DNA of 33,491 nt, from positions 1 through 33,491 of the forward strand of contig SKHS01000261.1 in assembly GCA_007116835.1 (NCBI GenBank). Reading direction: 5' to 3'. This DNA is from Halomonas sp. GTDB lineage: Bacteria; Pseudomonadota; Gammaproteobacteria; Pseudomonadales; Halomonadaceae. Position numbers and translations under genes: made by a program. Positions 7,805 to 16,293 of this stretch are shown here, one piece after another (positions within the stretch are counted from its first letter, which is position 1; every line of letters starts with the position of its first letter). The notes under the pieces were generated by a model. It saw only the letters and a program-made list of their open reading frames with translations, did not search any database and was not told where the DNA came from.

Positions 7805-9163
7805 TTATCCCAGAATAATTAAGGTGGCTAATCCTAAAAATGACAAAAACCCGACCACATCGGTGACCGTGGTTAAAATCACCGCACCGGATAATGCGGG
7901 ATCAATTTTTAATTTTTTCAACACCAGTGGAATTAGCACGCCAGCGAGATTGGCAACACTCATATTGATAAAGATTGCCAGTGTAATCACGAGCGTAATC
8001 AATGGGTCGCCAAACCAAATATGTGAAATTAAGCCAACCACTAACGACCACACAAGACCATTGCTTGCCCCAACCCATAGCTCTTTATTATAGAGCCAGC
8101 GTTTGTTATTGCCGGCAAGTTGGCCAAGCGCTAAGCCACGTATCACAACGGTTAGGGTTTGACTGCCTGCAATCCCCCCCATGCTGGCCACCACCGGCAT
8201 TAAAATCGCTAAGGCAACTATTTGATCGAGCACTTCTTCAAACTGCCCGATGACGGATGCCGCTAAGAAGGCTGTTAGCAGATTAATGCCCAGCCAAATT
8301 CCTCGGCTTTTCGCACTCCGTATAATGGGCGTAAACACTTCTTCTTCATCACTGACGCCTGCCATATGCTTCAAGGTCATATCGGCATCGTCTTGGGTGA
8401 TCTCCAAAACGTCGGCGGCGTTTAGCTGCCCGACCAATAACCCATCACTGTCGCATACGGGTACAAAAGGTAGCTCCTTGGAGCGTAGTAGCACGGCAGC
8501 GTCACTAACTTTCATCTGATCATTTAACGTGAAAGGTTCAACCATATAGTCATCAACCACGCTTTCCTGTGGTTGTTTAATTAAATCTATTAGCGTCAAT
8601 GTGCCAAGTAAGCGCTTATCTTTATCGGTGACCATGATTTGCTGCGACTCATCATCGAGTAAATGATGAATTCGGATATAGCGTTGCACGGCTTCTAGTG
8701 ACACTCCTTGTTTTACATTAACGGTTTCGGGGTCCATGTAACGCCCGACAACGTCATCTTCATAGGCATAAAGGTTCTTAACTTGTGCACGAATGTCGTC
8801 ATTTAGGCTGGCATAAACACTGGTTTTAACAGCCTCGTCGGCAACATCTAATACCTCAGCAACTTCTTGAGCATCCAGGCCTTTAACAATCTGCTCTACG
8901 TCGCTGGCCGATAAATCTTCAATGTAATCAGCGCGAATATTTTCATCAACTTCTGCGAGTACTTCACCTATCACACTGTCGGGAACAAATGCCCAAAGTG
9001 AATCACGTGTTTTGGCGGGAAACGATTCGAGTATTCGAGCAATATCTAAGACAGCTAATTCAGTGAAAAAAGCATTGAGGTTCGCTGAGTCCGAGGCGTC
9101 TATTAGCTGCTGCACATACAACAACTGCTCTTCGGTATTGGCATGTTTTTCATCATCGCGCAT
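7805..9163 (-). CDS. mgtE: Magnesium channel MgtE
   Basis: This inner-membrane Mg2+ channel is gated by cytoplasmic Mg2+. The 452 residues hold the MgtE N domain (about 15-130), a tandem CBS pair (about 130-255, with VVGRYMDPETVNVKQGVSLEAV and VVDDYMVEPFTLN read in parts) and five C-terminal transmembrane helices (about 280-450). The pore region contains ASMGGIAGSQTLTV. The frame is open 11 codons further upstream to a TTG (9196). I choose ATG 9163 because AAGGA sits 8 bases before it. The next 98 bases upstream show no clear promoter. Confidence 0.93.
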   Translation of the reverse strand: MRDDEKHANTEEQLLYVQQLIDASDSANLNAFFTELAVLDIARILESFPAKTRDSLWAFVPDSVIGEVLAEVDENIRADYIEDLSASDVEQIVKGLDAQEVAEVLDVADEAVKTSVYASLNDDIRAQVKNLYAYEDDVVGRYMDPETVNVKQGVSLEAVQRYIRIHHLLDDESQQIMVTDKDKRLLGTLTLIDLIKQPQESVVDDYMVEPFTLNDQMKVSDAAVLLRSKELPFVPVCDSDGLLVGQLNAADVLEITQDDADMTLKHMAGVSDEEEVFTPIIRSAKSRGIWLGINLLTAFLAASVIGQFEEVLDQIVALAILMPVVASMGGIAGSQTLTVVIRGLALGQLAGNNKRWLYNKELWVGASNGLVWSLVVGLISHIWFGDPLITLVITLAIFINMSVANLAGVLIPLVLKKLKIDPALSGAVILTTVTDVVGFLSFLGLATLIILG

Positions 9164-9270
9164 AGGGTCCATCCTTATGGTGGATCGATTTTTCAATGCT
9201 ATCGTTAGGCATAGTTCCTGAATTTAGGGTTGAATGCCACACAGCGCCGCGATGCCAACGCTTTTTGGAT

Positions 9271-9307
9271 TAGTAATTTAGGTTAGTACTTAGGCTAGTA
9301 CTTAGCA
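9271..9307. repeat. Three degenerate 12-13-bp tandem repeats over the tetR stop
   Basis: Units are TAGTAATTTAGGT (9271-9283), TAGTACTTAGGC (9284-9295) and TAGTACTTAGCA (9296-9307). The last unit encodes the final codons of the TetR-family gene, and the stop codon lies at 9295-9297. No terminator stem is visible here. Confidence 0.6.
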
Positions 9308-9948
9308 CCATACCCCGCTAAAAACACATCCACAGCGCTGCTAATATGGTGGTGAAGCTCTTTATTGCTGGGGGGCTGGCGAACGCCCATACGAACCTCT
9401 GTGACCAGCATGCCTTGCCACATGCAGCATAGCTGCTCGGCGGCTAGTGTGGGCGCGTTTAGCGTTAAGTGCCCGGCATGGGCAAGCCCTTCCAGTTTTT
9501 CCTGCAGCCACTGCTTGGTGGCCCAGGGGCCCGCCTCGAAAAAGGCCTGCAGCAGCTCTGGGTACTGTTTTCCTTGAGCACTCATCACGCGCTCGACTGC
9601 CAGCACGTGAGGTTCTAATAAAAAGTTGACTAATCCAATGCCCGCCTCAATCAGCGACTGACGAACGGCTTCGTGTGTGTCGGGCAGTTTGTCTAACCCT
9701 CGACGAATAATGGCGGTTTCACGGCGGATCACGCTGCCGAACAGTGCTTCTTTGGTCACAAAATGGCCGTACACGGTGACTTTAGAAACGCCCGCCTCAC
9801 GCGCAACGGCTTCCATGGTGACGCCTTCCAAACCATTGCGGAACAGCAGGCACGCCGCTGCATCCAGCATGGCGTTGTGCTTGGCCATATCTTTCGGGCG
9901 CCCAGCGCTGCGCTTTTGGTTAGGCGGGTTATGTTGAGGGTTGGTCAT
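9295..9948 (-). CDS. TetR/AcrR-family repressor of the RND efflux pair
   Basis: This 217-residue regulator has an N-terminal helix-turn-helix (about residues 23-68). The recognition part reads VTMEAVAREAGVSKVTVYGHFVTKEALFGSV in pieces, a standard TetR HTH. The C-terminal ligand domain resembles the AefR-type subgroup. It is divergent from the adaptor/pump genes across 101 bases that hold two palindromes, so it most likely represses both itself and the pump until an inducer binds. The inducer is unknown. Confidence 0.9.
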   Translation of the reverse strand: MTNPQHNPPNQKRSAGRPKDMAKHNAMLDAAACLLFRNGLEGVTMEAVAREAGVSKVTVYGHFVTKEALFGSVIRRETAIIRRGLDKLPDTHEAVRQSLIEAGIGLVNFLLEPHVLAVERVMSAQGKQYPELLQAFFEAGPWATKQWLQEKLEGLAHAGHLTLNAPTLAAEQLCCMWQGMLVTEVRMGVRQPPSNKELHHHISSAVDVFLAGYGAKY

Positions 9949-9982
9949 CCAGTGAAATCCGCGTCAATCGAATAAATAAATA

Positions 9983-10010
9983 TTGAACGTAAGCGTACAC
10001 ATATTATAGT
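9983..10010 (+). promoter_or_regulatory. Promoter of the RND efflux operon
   Basis: -35 TTGAAC (9983-9988), a 16-bp spacer and -10 TATAGT (10005-10010) precede the adaptor ATG by about 40 bases. On the opposite strand a perfect TATAAT (10003-10008) could be the -10 for the tetR gene, so the two promoters overlap face to face. Confidence 0.55.
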
Positions 10011-10025
10011 GAACAGTATCGTTCA
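9984..10025. promoter_or_regulatory. Pair of 16-bp operator palindromes
   Basis: Site 1 (9984-9999) is TGAACGTAAGCGTACA and site 2 (10010-10025) is TGAACAGTATCGTTCA. Both have the form TGAAC(G/A)-N4-CGT(T/A)CA with 5-bp matching arms and lie 26 bp centre to centre. Site 1 covers the -35 and spacer, and site 2 starts at the last base of the -10. This is the expected position for repression by the adjacent TetR-family protein. Confidence 0.6.
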
Positions 10026-10049
10026 AGAATAAACCATTTCGAGGCCATT

Positions 10050-11210
10050 ATGGGCAAGCCTTACGAGACATCCTGGGGGCATCGGCTGCGTGGCACGCTA
10101 GTAGCGCTATTGATGATAGGGATGACGCTAACGGTTATTACGCTGTTAACCAGTCACCACAGCAGTGCCCAGCAGTCGCATCAGCAGGAGGCTGGTAAGG
10201 CGCTTTTACAGGTGGCAACGAAGCCATTGGCGGTAGCTGAACAGCTAAAGCGCGATGTGCGCTTAACCGGGCGGGTGGTGTCACGCCAGTCGGTGTCGTT
10301 AGCGTTTGAGCCAGCAGGGCGCGTTCAGTCTGTATTAGCAGACCGTGGCGATACCGTTGAGAAAGGTGACGTTCTGGCCATCCTGGATACCCGTCGCTTG
10401 GAAAGCCGCCTAGCCGAAGTGGAGGCGCGCAGCGAAGAAGCTCGCGCCAGTCTCGGCCTTGCCCTGCTTCAAGAAGAGCGCGAAGCGCAGCTTAACCAGA
10501 GTAACTTTGCCAGCCGTACAGCGCTGGATCAGGCCCGCACGGACCGGCTAACCCTCCAGGCACGTCTTGCGGCGTTGGCTGCCGAGCGTGACAGCCTTAC
10601 CGCTGACCTGGATGACAGCACGCTCACAGCGCCCTTTAACGGTCAGGTGGTTGAGCGTCATATTAGCGTCGGAAGTTTAGTAAGTAGCGGCACCGCAGCC
10701 TTTGAGCTTATTGATGTAGAGCAGCTGGAAGCACACCTTGGCTTGCCCGCGCGGCTGGCGGCAACGTTTGTTCCTGGCGAGCCTGTAACGCTCAGTGTGA
10801 ACGGGCAGGCCTTGCGCGGCGAAGTGCATGCGCGGCTTCCGCAGGTGGATAATGACAGCCGCACACAAACGCTGGTGGTATCGCTTGAACCTTCCAGCAG
10901 CGCTGTTCCAGGCGATGTGGCAGAGCTACGTTATACGATTAGCGAGCCTGCTAGCGGTTATTGGGTGCCGCTGGATGCTTTACTGGCTGCTGACCGTGGT
11001 ATGTGGAACGTGCTGTTGGCCGAGCCATTGGAAAACGGCCACTACCGCGTCGCGCGGGCGGGCGTTGAGTTGCTGCATACGCTAGGCGATCAAGCGTTTG
11101 TGCGCGGCACGCTTGAACCCGGTGGACGGCTGATTACCGGCGGTACCCACCGCGTTACCCCTGGGCAGCAGGTCACGGTCAGTGAGGACGTGGCCCATGC
11201 AGCGCATTGA
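10050..11210 (+). CDS. RND efflux periplasmic adaptor (membrane fusion protein)
   Basis: This 386-residue protein bridges the inner-membrane pump and an outer-membrane channel. An N-terminal anchor helix (about 14-35) is followed by the barrel-sandwich start (VRLTGRVVSRQSVSLAFEPAGRV, read in parts) and the lipoyl-like half GDTVEKGDVLAILD. Then come a coiled-coil hairpin (about 115-190, rich in E, R, L and A), the closing half DSTLTAPFNGQVVERHISVGSLV and beta-barrel/membrane-proximal domains. GAGG lies 6 bases before ATG. The last 14 bases overlap the pump gene. No outer-membrane factor gene is adjacent, so the pump probably borrows a TolC-type channel encoded elsewhere. Confidence 0.92.
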   Translation: MGKPYETSWGHRLRGTLVALLMIGMTLTVITLLTSHHSSAQQSHQQEAGKALLQVATKPLAVAEQLKRDVRLTGRVVSRQSVSLAFEPAGRVQSVLADRGDTVEKGDVLAILDTRRLESRLAEVEARSEEARASLGLALLQEEREAQLNQSNFASRTALDQARTDRLTLQARLAALAAERDSLTADLDDSTLTAPFNGQVVERHISVGSLVSSGTAAFELIDVEQLEAHLGLPARLAATFVPGEPVTLSVNGQALRGEVHARLPQVDNDSRTQTLVVSLEPSSSAVPGDVAELRYTISEPASGYWVPLDALLAADRGMWNVLLAEPLENGHYRVARAGVELLHTLGDQAFVRGTLEPGGRLITGGTHRVTPGQQVTVSEDVAHAAH

Positions 11211-14200
11211 GTGGCTATTTAATCGTCGCTTACTGGCGCTCATGTTGGGGCTGCTGGTGGTTGCTGGGTTATCGGCCATTCAAACGCTGCCACGAGCGGA
11301 AGACCCTCATCTTGTCGCGCGGATGGCCACGGTGCTTGCCCCGTACCCAGGCGCGACGCCTGAACAAATAGAAGCCTTAGTTGCGCGGCCCCTGGAAGAT
11401 GAGCTGCGTACGATTGCTGAAATTAAAGTGCTGGAAACCACCTCGCGGCAAGGTATTGCCGTGATCAGCCTTGAACTAGAAGATGAGGTGGTTGATGTCG
11501 CCTCCGTGTGGAGCCGGGTGCGGGACAAGCTGGGCGATGTCGCCCCAACGTTGCCAGATGGTGTGCACCCCCCCGAACTGCTGGATGACCGAGGTTATGC
11601 GTTTAGTATCGTAGCCGCACTGCGCTGGACGTTGGATTCTCCACCCAATCCGCAGCTAATGGAGCGCTACGCCGAGCGTCTGGAAGATCAGTTTAGACGG
11701 GTGCCAGATACGGAGTATACCCATCGCTTTGGCGTCGCCGGAGAGCAGGTCGAGGTAATGGTCGACCCGTTGGAACTCAATGCCCTGGGGCTTTCAGTGG
11801 GGCAGCTCGCCGCCATTATTGACGCCAGTGATGGTCGACGTACCGCAGGTGAAGTGGTCACCGGTGGGCATCGTCTAACGGTGGGGTTAAGCGGTGAGTT
11901 CGGCGCGCTAGACAGGTTGCGTGATATCGATGTGGCTACCCATCAGGGCCAAACCGTCACGCTTGGCGAGCTGGCTGAGCTGCGCCGTGGCGTGCAAGAC
12001 CCGCCGGCTGCCGCTGCCTTGCTGGACGGCAAGCCAGCGGTGTTTGTCGGCGCTCGCATGGCGCCAGGGCAACGTATCGATACCTGGGTGGAGCGGGCGC
12101 AGCAACAGCTGGCGGTGTTCGCTGATGAGCTGCCCAGCGGGATTGAGGTTGATGAGGTGTTTGAGCAGGCCAGTTACACCAATCAGCGCTTAAGTGACGT
12201 GGCGCTCAGCTTGCTGATGGGGTTAGTGCTGGTGGTGGCCATTCTGTTTTTGACCATGGGCTGGCGTTCGGCGGTAACGGTGGGGCTTGCCATTCCTGCC
12301 ACGGCGTTGCTCACTTTGGCCTTTTTCAGGCCGCTTGGCATTGATATTCACCAGATGAGTATTACCGGCATTATTGTGGCGCTGGGGCTAATGGTGGATA
12401 ACGCGATTGTGATGACTAACGCCCTGCGCGAGCGCTTTTTGAGAGGCGATTCGGCGCTGGCCGCTACTCGCGATACGCTTCGACATTTAGCGGTGCCGCT
12501 GCTTGCTAGTACCTTAACCACTATGTTGGCATTTATGCCGATTGTGCTCATGCCTGGCCCTGCTGGAGAGTTTGTCGGGCCTCTCGCCATGGCCGTGATG
12601 GTGGCATTGGTGAGCTCTTATCTGGTGTCGCTGCTGTTGGTGCCTGCGCTGTCTCCCATGCTGTTAGCCAAGGTAGCAGATAAACCGCCAGCGCCTGGAA
12701 ATAACACCCTCAATAGGATGGTTAAGCGTGGCTTTCGCCGTACGATACGCAGCGCATTGCGCCATCCTATTGCCGCCATGATTATTACGCTATGCGTACC
12801 AGTGGGCGGTATCGCGTTGATGCCAACCCTGGACGTGGCCTTTTTCCCTCCGGCCGATCGGGATCAGTTCCATGTTGAAGTGCGCTTGCCGCCTGCTAGC
12901 AGCCTAGCTAAGACATCAGCCCTGGCTCTTGAAGTAGAGGCAATGATTCGTGAGCTGCCGGGCATCACTCGCGTATCGGCGTTTATCGGCGAAAGTGCGC
13001 CAATGATGTACTACAACGTGATGACCAATGAGGATAATAATCCAGCATTTTTGCATGTGATCGTAGACACGGAGTCGTTAGAGATCACGAACCAGCGGGT
13101 GCCATCGTTACAGCAAGCACTTGATCAACGTTTTCCTCAGGCACAGAGCGTGGTGCGTAAGTATGAGCAGGGACCGCCGTTTAAGGCGCCGATTGAGCTG
13201 CGTGTTTATGGCAATGACCTAGCGGTACTGTCATCACTGGGTCTTGAACTGGCGGGGTTGATGCACCAGTTGCCCCAGGTAACCCACGTGCGGGCTGGCA
13301 TGCAGCGGGACCTGCCGAGGTTAACGCTGGCTATCGATCACGCGGCACTTAGCGATGCGGGTTTAACACCGCACAATCTGGCAGAGCAGGTGGGAGCGGC
13401 GTTGTCGGGCCAGCCGGCGGGCAGGGTATTGGAAGATACCCAGCAGCTCCCTGTGCGGGTGCGCTATGCGGATGATTGGCGTACCGACGCCGAACAGCTT
13501 GCTGCGCTGCGTTTGGTCAGTGACCACGTCGCCGAAGGCTTACCATTGGCAGCAGTCGCAGAGGTGTCGCTAACACCTGCCTGGAGTGTGATTACCCGCC
13601 GCAATGCCGAACGGGTGCAGCTGGTGCAAGGCTATTTGGTCGCCGATGCATTGCCAGCGGTCTCCATGGCACAGTTAGATGCCATGCTTCAGGCGGCGCT
13701 AAATGCAGGGGAGCTTCACCTGCCGTCTGGTTACCGTATTGAAACCGGTGGTGAAGCCGCCGAGCGAGACCAGGCTGTTGGACAACTACTGGCCTCGGTA
13801 GTGCTGCTGGTGATTGCCATGGTGGCTACCGTGGTGCTGGCATTTAACTCCTTTCGGCGGGCTGCCATTGTGTTTATTGCCGGTGCTCAGGCCATGGGGA
13901 TGGGGGTCGTGGCGCTGCTGCTCAGTGGTCATGCGTTTGGGTTTGTGATTATCGTTGGCATCATGGGGCTGGTGGGCGTGGCGATTAATGCCACCATCAT
14001 TATTATTGCTGCGTTTGATGATGATGAAGCTGCCCGTAAAGGCGATATCGACGCCATGCTAGCCGTTATCAGCGGCCCCACCAGCCGACACATTATCTCT
14101 ACGACCATTACCACGTTTGCTGGGCTAATTCCGCTGATGGTCGCCGCAGGTGGTTTGTGGCCACCTTTTGCGCAAACCGTCGGGTTTGGCTTGGTGTTGG

Positions 14201-14271
14201 CAACGCTGGTGTCGTTTTTCTTCACACCGGCGCTTTATCGGCTGTGGGTGGCAAGCGGCAGCCTCAAATGA
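11197..14271 (+). CDS. RND-family multidrug efflux pump, inner-membrane subunit
   Basis: This 1024-residue proton-driven pump of the AcrB/HAE1 superfamily has twelve predicted helices and two large periplasmic loops. It begins RIEWLFNRRLLALML, as these pumps do. The proton-relay motif in helix 4 reads GLMVDNAIVMTN, so AcrB's D407-D408 corresponds to D401-N402. Several HAE subfamilies have this DN form, so it is not a defect. The frame opens at GTG 11182, but ATG 11197 follows GAGG at about 9 bases and better fits the family N-terminus. It is translationally coupled to the adaptor. The substrate cannot be read from sequence. Confidence 0.92.
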   Translation: MQRIEWLFNRRLLALMLGLLVVAGLSAIQTLPRAEDPHLVARMATVLAPYPGATPEQIEALVARPLEDELRTIAEIKVLETTSRQGIAVISLELEDEVVDVASVWSRVRDKLGDVAPTLPDGVHPPELLDDRGYAFSIVAALRWTLDSPPNPQLMERYAERLEDQFRRVPDTEYTHRFGVAGEQVEVMVDPLELNALGLSVGQLAAIIDASDGRRTAGEVVTGGHRLTVGLSGEFGALDRLRDIDVATHQGQTVTLGELAELRRGVQDPPAAAALLDGKPAVFVGARMAPGQRIDTWVERAQQQLAVFADELPSGIEVDEVFEQASYTNQRLSDVALSLLMGLVLVVAILFLTMGWRSAVTVGLAIPATALLTLAFFRPLGIDIHQMSITGIIVALGLMVDNAIVMTNALRERFLRGDSALAATRDTLRHLAVPLLASTLTTMLAFMPIVLMPGPAGEFVGPLAMAVMVALVSSYLVSLLLVPALSPMLLAKVADKPPAPGNNTLNRMVKRGFRRTIRSALRHPIAAMIITLCVPVGGIALMPTLDVAFFPPADRDQFHVEVRLPPASSLAKTSALALEVEAMIRELPGITRVSAFIGESAPMMYYNVMTNEDNNPAFLHVIVDTESLEITNQRVPSLQQALDQRFPQAQSVVRKYEQGPPFKAPIELRVYGNDLAVLSSLGLELAGLMHQLPQVTHVRAGMQRDLPRLTLAIDHAALSDAGLTPHNLAEQVGAALSGQPAGRVLEDTQQLPVRVRYADDWRTDAEQLAALRLVSDHVAEGLPLAAVAEVSLTPAWSVITRRNAERVQLVQGYLVADALPAVSMAQLDAMLQAALNAGELHLPSGYRIETGGEAAERDQAVGQLLASVVLLVIAMVATVVLAFNSFRRAAIVFIAGAQAMGMGVVALLLSGHAFGFVIIVGIMGLVGVAINATIIIIAAFDDDEAARKGDIDAMLAVISGPTSRHIISTTITTFAGLIPLMVAAGGLWPPFAQTVGFGLVLATLVSFFFTPALYRLWVASGSLK

Positions 14272-14290
14272 GCGCCGCTTGCGTGGTTAT

Positions 14291-15532
14291 TTAACGGCTT
14301 ACCGCGAGGGAGGTGGCCTGGGCAGTGTCTACCGCATCCGCTAGCATTTCGGCGGTAATCGCAGACAGTGTCCAGCCCAGATGGCCATGGCCGGTGTTAT
14401 AGAACACCGTGGGTAAGCGGCCAGGCCCAACCTTGGGTAGCATATTAGGTAGCATCGGACGTAGGCCTGCCCAGGGCACGACACGCTGGGTGCTCACACC
14501 CGGGAAGCACTCTTCTACCCAGCGAACCAGCGGCTGAATACGGTCATTGCGTATATCGCGATTTGCGCCGTTAAATTCTGCGGTACCCGCCACGCGGAAG
14601 CGGTCATTTCCTAGTCGGCTAGTCACCAACTTGGTTTCATCATCTAGCAGACTGACCGTTGGCGCAGCTTGCTGAGAAGCTTCGTCATCTAGCTGCACGG
14701 TAATAGAATAGCCCTTTACTGGATAGATATTGACCCGGTCGCCAAGTTTAGCGGCAATGGCGCGGCTGCCAGTACCTGCGCAAACCACCACGCTATCGAA
14801 GCTCTGGCGTGTCGTCTCATTGTCGACCGTAGCACTCACCCATGCCCCGTTCTCGTCTGCGCCAATATCATTAATATGGTGGCCGTAATTCAGCTGCACG
14901 CCACGTTTGGCGGCGGCGCGTGCCAAGCCATTGGTGTACTTGTGGATATCGCCAGTGGCGTCGCTTTCGGTATAGAAACCGCCATGGTAGCTGCCCGCAA
15001 GTGTGGGCTCGATGGCGCGCATTTCGTCTGGGGTCACTGCGCGACGCTCAAGGCCGCCTTTGGCTAGTAACTGGGATACCCGCGCAGCGTGATCAAAGCC
15101 AGCTTTGTCACGGTAGATGTGCAAAATGCCCTGTTGCTTAAGATCGAACTCAATCTGCTCGTCTTTCGCCCACTGAAAGAGATGTTCTCGGGCAGCAATG
15201 GCTAATCGAGTGGTTTCGGTGGTGTTGTCGGCATAACGGGGGATAGCAGCAATAAATTCGGCGAACCAGCTGAGTTTATGCCAGCTAGGGCGGGGGTTAA
15301 CTAGCAACGGCGCGTCGTTTTTCAGCATCCAGCGCAGGCCTTTAATGACTGTCGGCCAGTGGTTCCACACTTCTGCATTCGATGCTGAGAGCTGCCCGCC
15401 GTTGGCAAAGGACGTTTCCATGGCCGCATAGCGGTGCTTTTCAAAAACAGTGACATTAAAACCGCGCTTTGCTAGGGCATAAGCACTTGTAACACCGGTG
15501 ATTCCACCGCCAATAACAGCAATGCGTTGCAT
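14291..15532 (-). CDS. DadA-like FAD-dependent D-amino-acid dehydrogenase under glycine-riboswitch control
   Basis: This 413-residue flavoprotein belongs to the DAO/DadA family, which oxidises D-amino acids (or glycine/sarcosine-like amines) to 2-oxo acids and passes electrons to the quinone pool. The FAD-binding fold is at the N-terminus (VIGGGITGVTSAYAL, then VFEK), followed by ETSFANGGQLSASNAEVWN, a DadA signature. The C-terminus carries WAGLRPMLPNMLPKVG and NTGHGHLGWTLS, the usual FAD-contacting end. The frame runs 79 codons further upstream through the riboswitch, which is not coding. ATG 15532 has GGAGAG 6 bases before it. The gene stands alone and converges on the RND pump. The riboswitch leader argues that its physiological signal is glycine, so the substrate may be glycine-related rather than D-alanine. 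Confidence 0.88.
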   Translation of the reverse strand: MQRIAVIGGGITGVTSAYALAKRGFNVTVFEKHRYAAMETSFANGGQLSASNAEVWNHWPTVIKGLRWMLKNDAPLLVNPRPSWHKLSWFAEFIAAIPRYADNTTETTRLAIAAREHLFQWAKDEQIEFDLKQQGILHIYRDKAGFDHAARVSQLLAKGGLERRAVTPDEMRAIEPTLAGSYHGGFYTESDATGDIHKYTNGLARAAAKRGVQLNYGHHINDIGADENGAWVSATVDNETTRQSFDSVVVCAGTGSRAIAAKLGDRVNIYPVKGYSITVQLDDEASQQAAPTVSLLDDETKLVTSRLGNDRFRVAGTAEFNGANRDIRNDRIQPLVRWVEECFPGVSTQRVVPWAGLRPMLPNMLPKVGPGRLPTVFYNTGHGHLGWTLSAITAEMLADAVDTAQATSLAVSR

Positions 15533-15597
15533 GATACTCTCCAGATTGTATGAGCGTCGGGCGATACCCCCAGCACAAACATGGCTAGGCGTACCCC

Positions 15598-15786
15598 TTC
15601 CGTCATGGAACCTGAGAGATTCACGCATCAATTGAGGCGCTTGCTCCTTCGGTGGGCTGAGTGACGCAGTCATCAACCGCTCTTCGGAACGTATTTTAAA
15701 TAGGCAGTAGCGGTCCGTTGGCCTGAGAGTTTCCGGGGTCGTTGCTCCTTCGGCGCTGGTGGCTGGCACCAGTCTCTCCCGCTACT
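15598..15786 (-). ncRNA. Tandem glycine riboswitch (gcvT motif)
   Basis: Two successive aptamers are read on the minus strand. Aptamer I (15786 to 15706) is closed by AGTAGCGG / CCGCTACT. It contains GGGAGAGAC, then GCCGAAGGAGCAA, then CTCTCAGG. Aptamer II (15689 to 15598) is closed by TTCCG / CGGAA. It contains GAAGAGCGG, CACCGAAGGAGCAAG and TCTCTCAGG. These are the hallmark conserved segments of the glycine aptamer. The linker is about 16 bases, typical of cooperative tandem forms. The 65 bases to the ATG would hold the expression platform; I see no U-tract terminator there, so control of translation is more likely. A weak promoter (TTTCAC, 17 bp, TACAAC) is possible at 15798-15826. Confidence 0.93.
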
Positions 15787-15864
15787 ACATCCTTAACGTT
15801 GTAACGTGTTCGTCGGGAAAGTGAAATAGGGTAAACGTCTTAAGGGTGGACGTGATAAGCAATA

Positions 15865-15909
15865 AGCATAGGGCTTAATAGCATAGGGCTTAAAAGGATA
15901 GTGCGTAAA
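15865..15909. repeat. Three 15-bp tandem repeats
   Basis: Units are AGCATAGGGCTTAAT (15865-15879), AGCATAGGGCTTAAA (15880-15894) and the degenerate AGGATAGTGCGTAAA (15895-15909). They lie in the 213-base spacer between the glycine riboswitch and the small membrane protein. A possible plus-strand promoter (TTGCAA 15941, 16 bp, GACAAT 15963) lies just after them. Confidence 0.75.
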
Positions 15910-15999
15910 AGGGAAGAGCAGGCTGCTTGGTCGGCATGCTTTGCAACGGCGAGGTTTTCACTGACAATACCGACAACTTTTTAGCGATGGACGAGACCC

Positions 16000-16293
16000 A
16001 TGCAGGCGAACGGAATTTTTGATGGCATAGGCGAGACAATCGGCGCGACGATTCGCACGGTGGTCGAGTTTCTACTCGGCATCTTCGGTAATTTTTTTAG
16101 CGCGTTTGATGACTTTATCGATGGTCTTACCCGTTCTTTGGGCATTAATGCGTCGTTCTTCAGTCTATTGGTCTTGGTAATTGGCTTGTGGCTGTTGTGG
16201 CAAGGTGTTCGAGCGTTGCTACGGGGCTCCCTGTTGGGAGCCATCGTGCGAATTGTACTGGCGGTGTTTATCCTGTCGTGGCTAATGGTCTAG
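16000..16293 (+). CDS. Small membrane protein of unknown function
   Basis: This 97-residue protein has two to three hydrophobic stretches: residues about 8-40 (glycine- and phenylalanine-rich, possibly amphipathic), about 52-70 (FFSLLVLVIGLWLLWQGV) and about 77-96 (LLGAIVRIVLAVFILSWLMV). An acidic DDFIDG turn lies between the first two. The codon pattern and uninterrupted frame look real, but I recognise no family. The last 26 bases overlap tail-to-tail with the EamA gene on the other strand. Confidence 0.65.
   Translation: MQANGIFDGIGETIGATIRTVVEFLLGIFGNFFSAFDDFIDGLTRSLGINASFFSLLVLVIGLWLLWQGVRALLRGSLLGAIVRIVLAVFILSWLMV

Noticed and set aside
7499-7822. Plus-strand open frame across the hemP/Fur region
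   Set aside because: It is antisense to hemP, crosses the Fur box and promoter, and resembles no family.
12391-12405. Inactivated RND pump because AcrB's second relay Asp is Asn
   Set aside because: The VDNAIV form is usual in several HAE subfamilies and the rest of the protein is full length.
15533-15769. Upstream coding extension of the DadA-like gene
   Set aside because: The stretch is the tandem glycine riboswitch; the FAD-binding fold starts at ATG 15532 with a good ribosome site.
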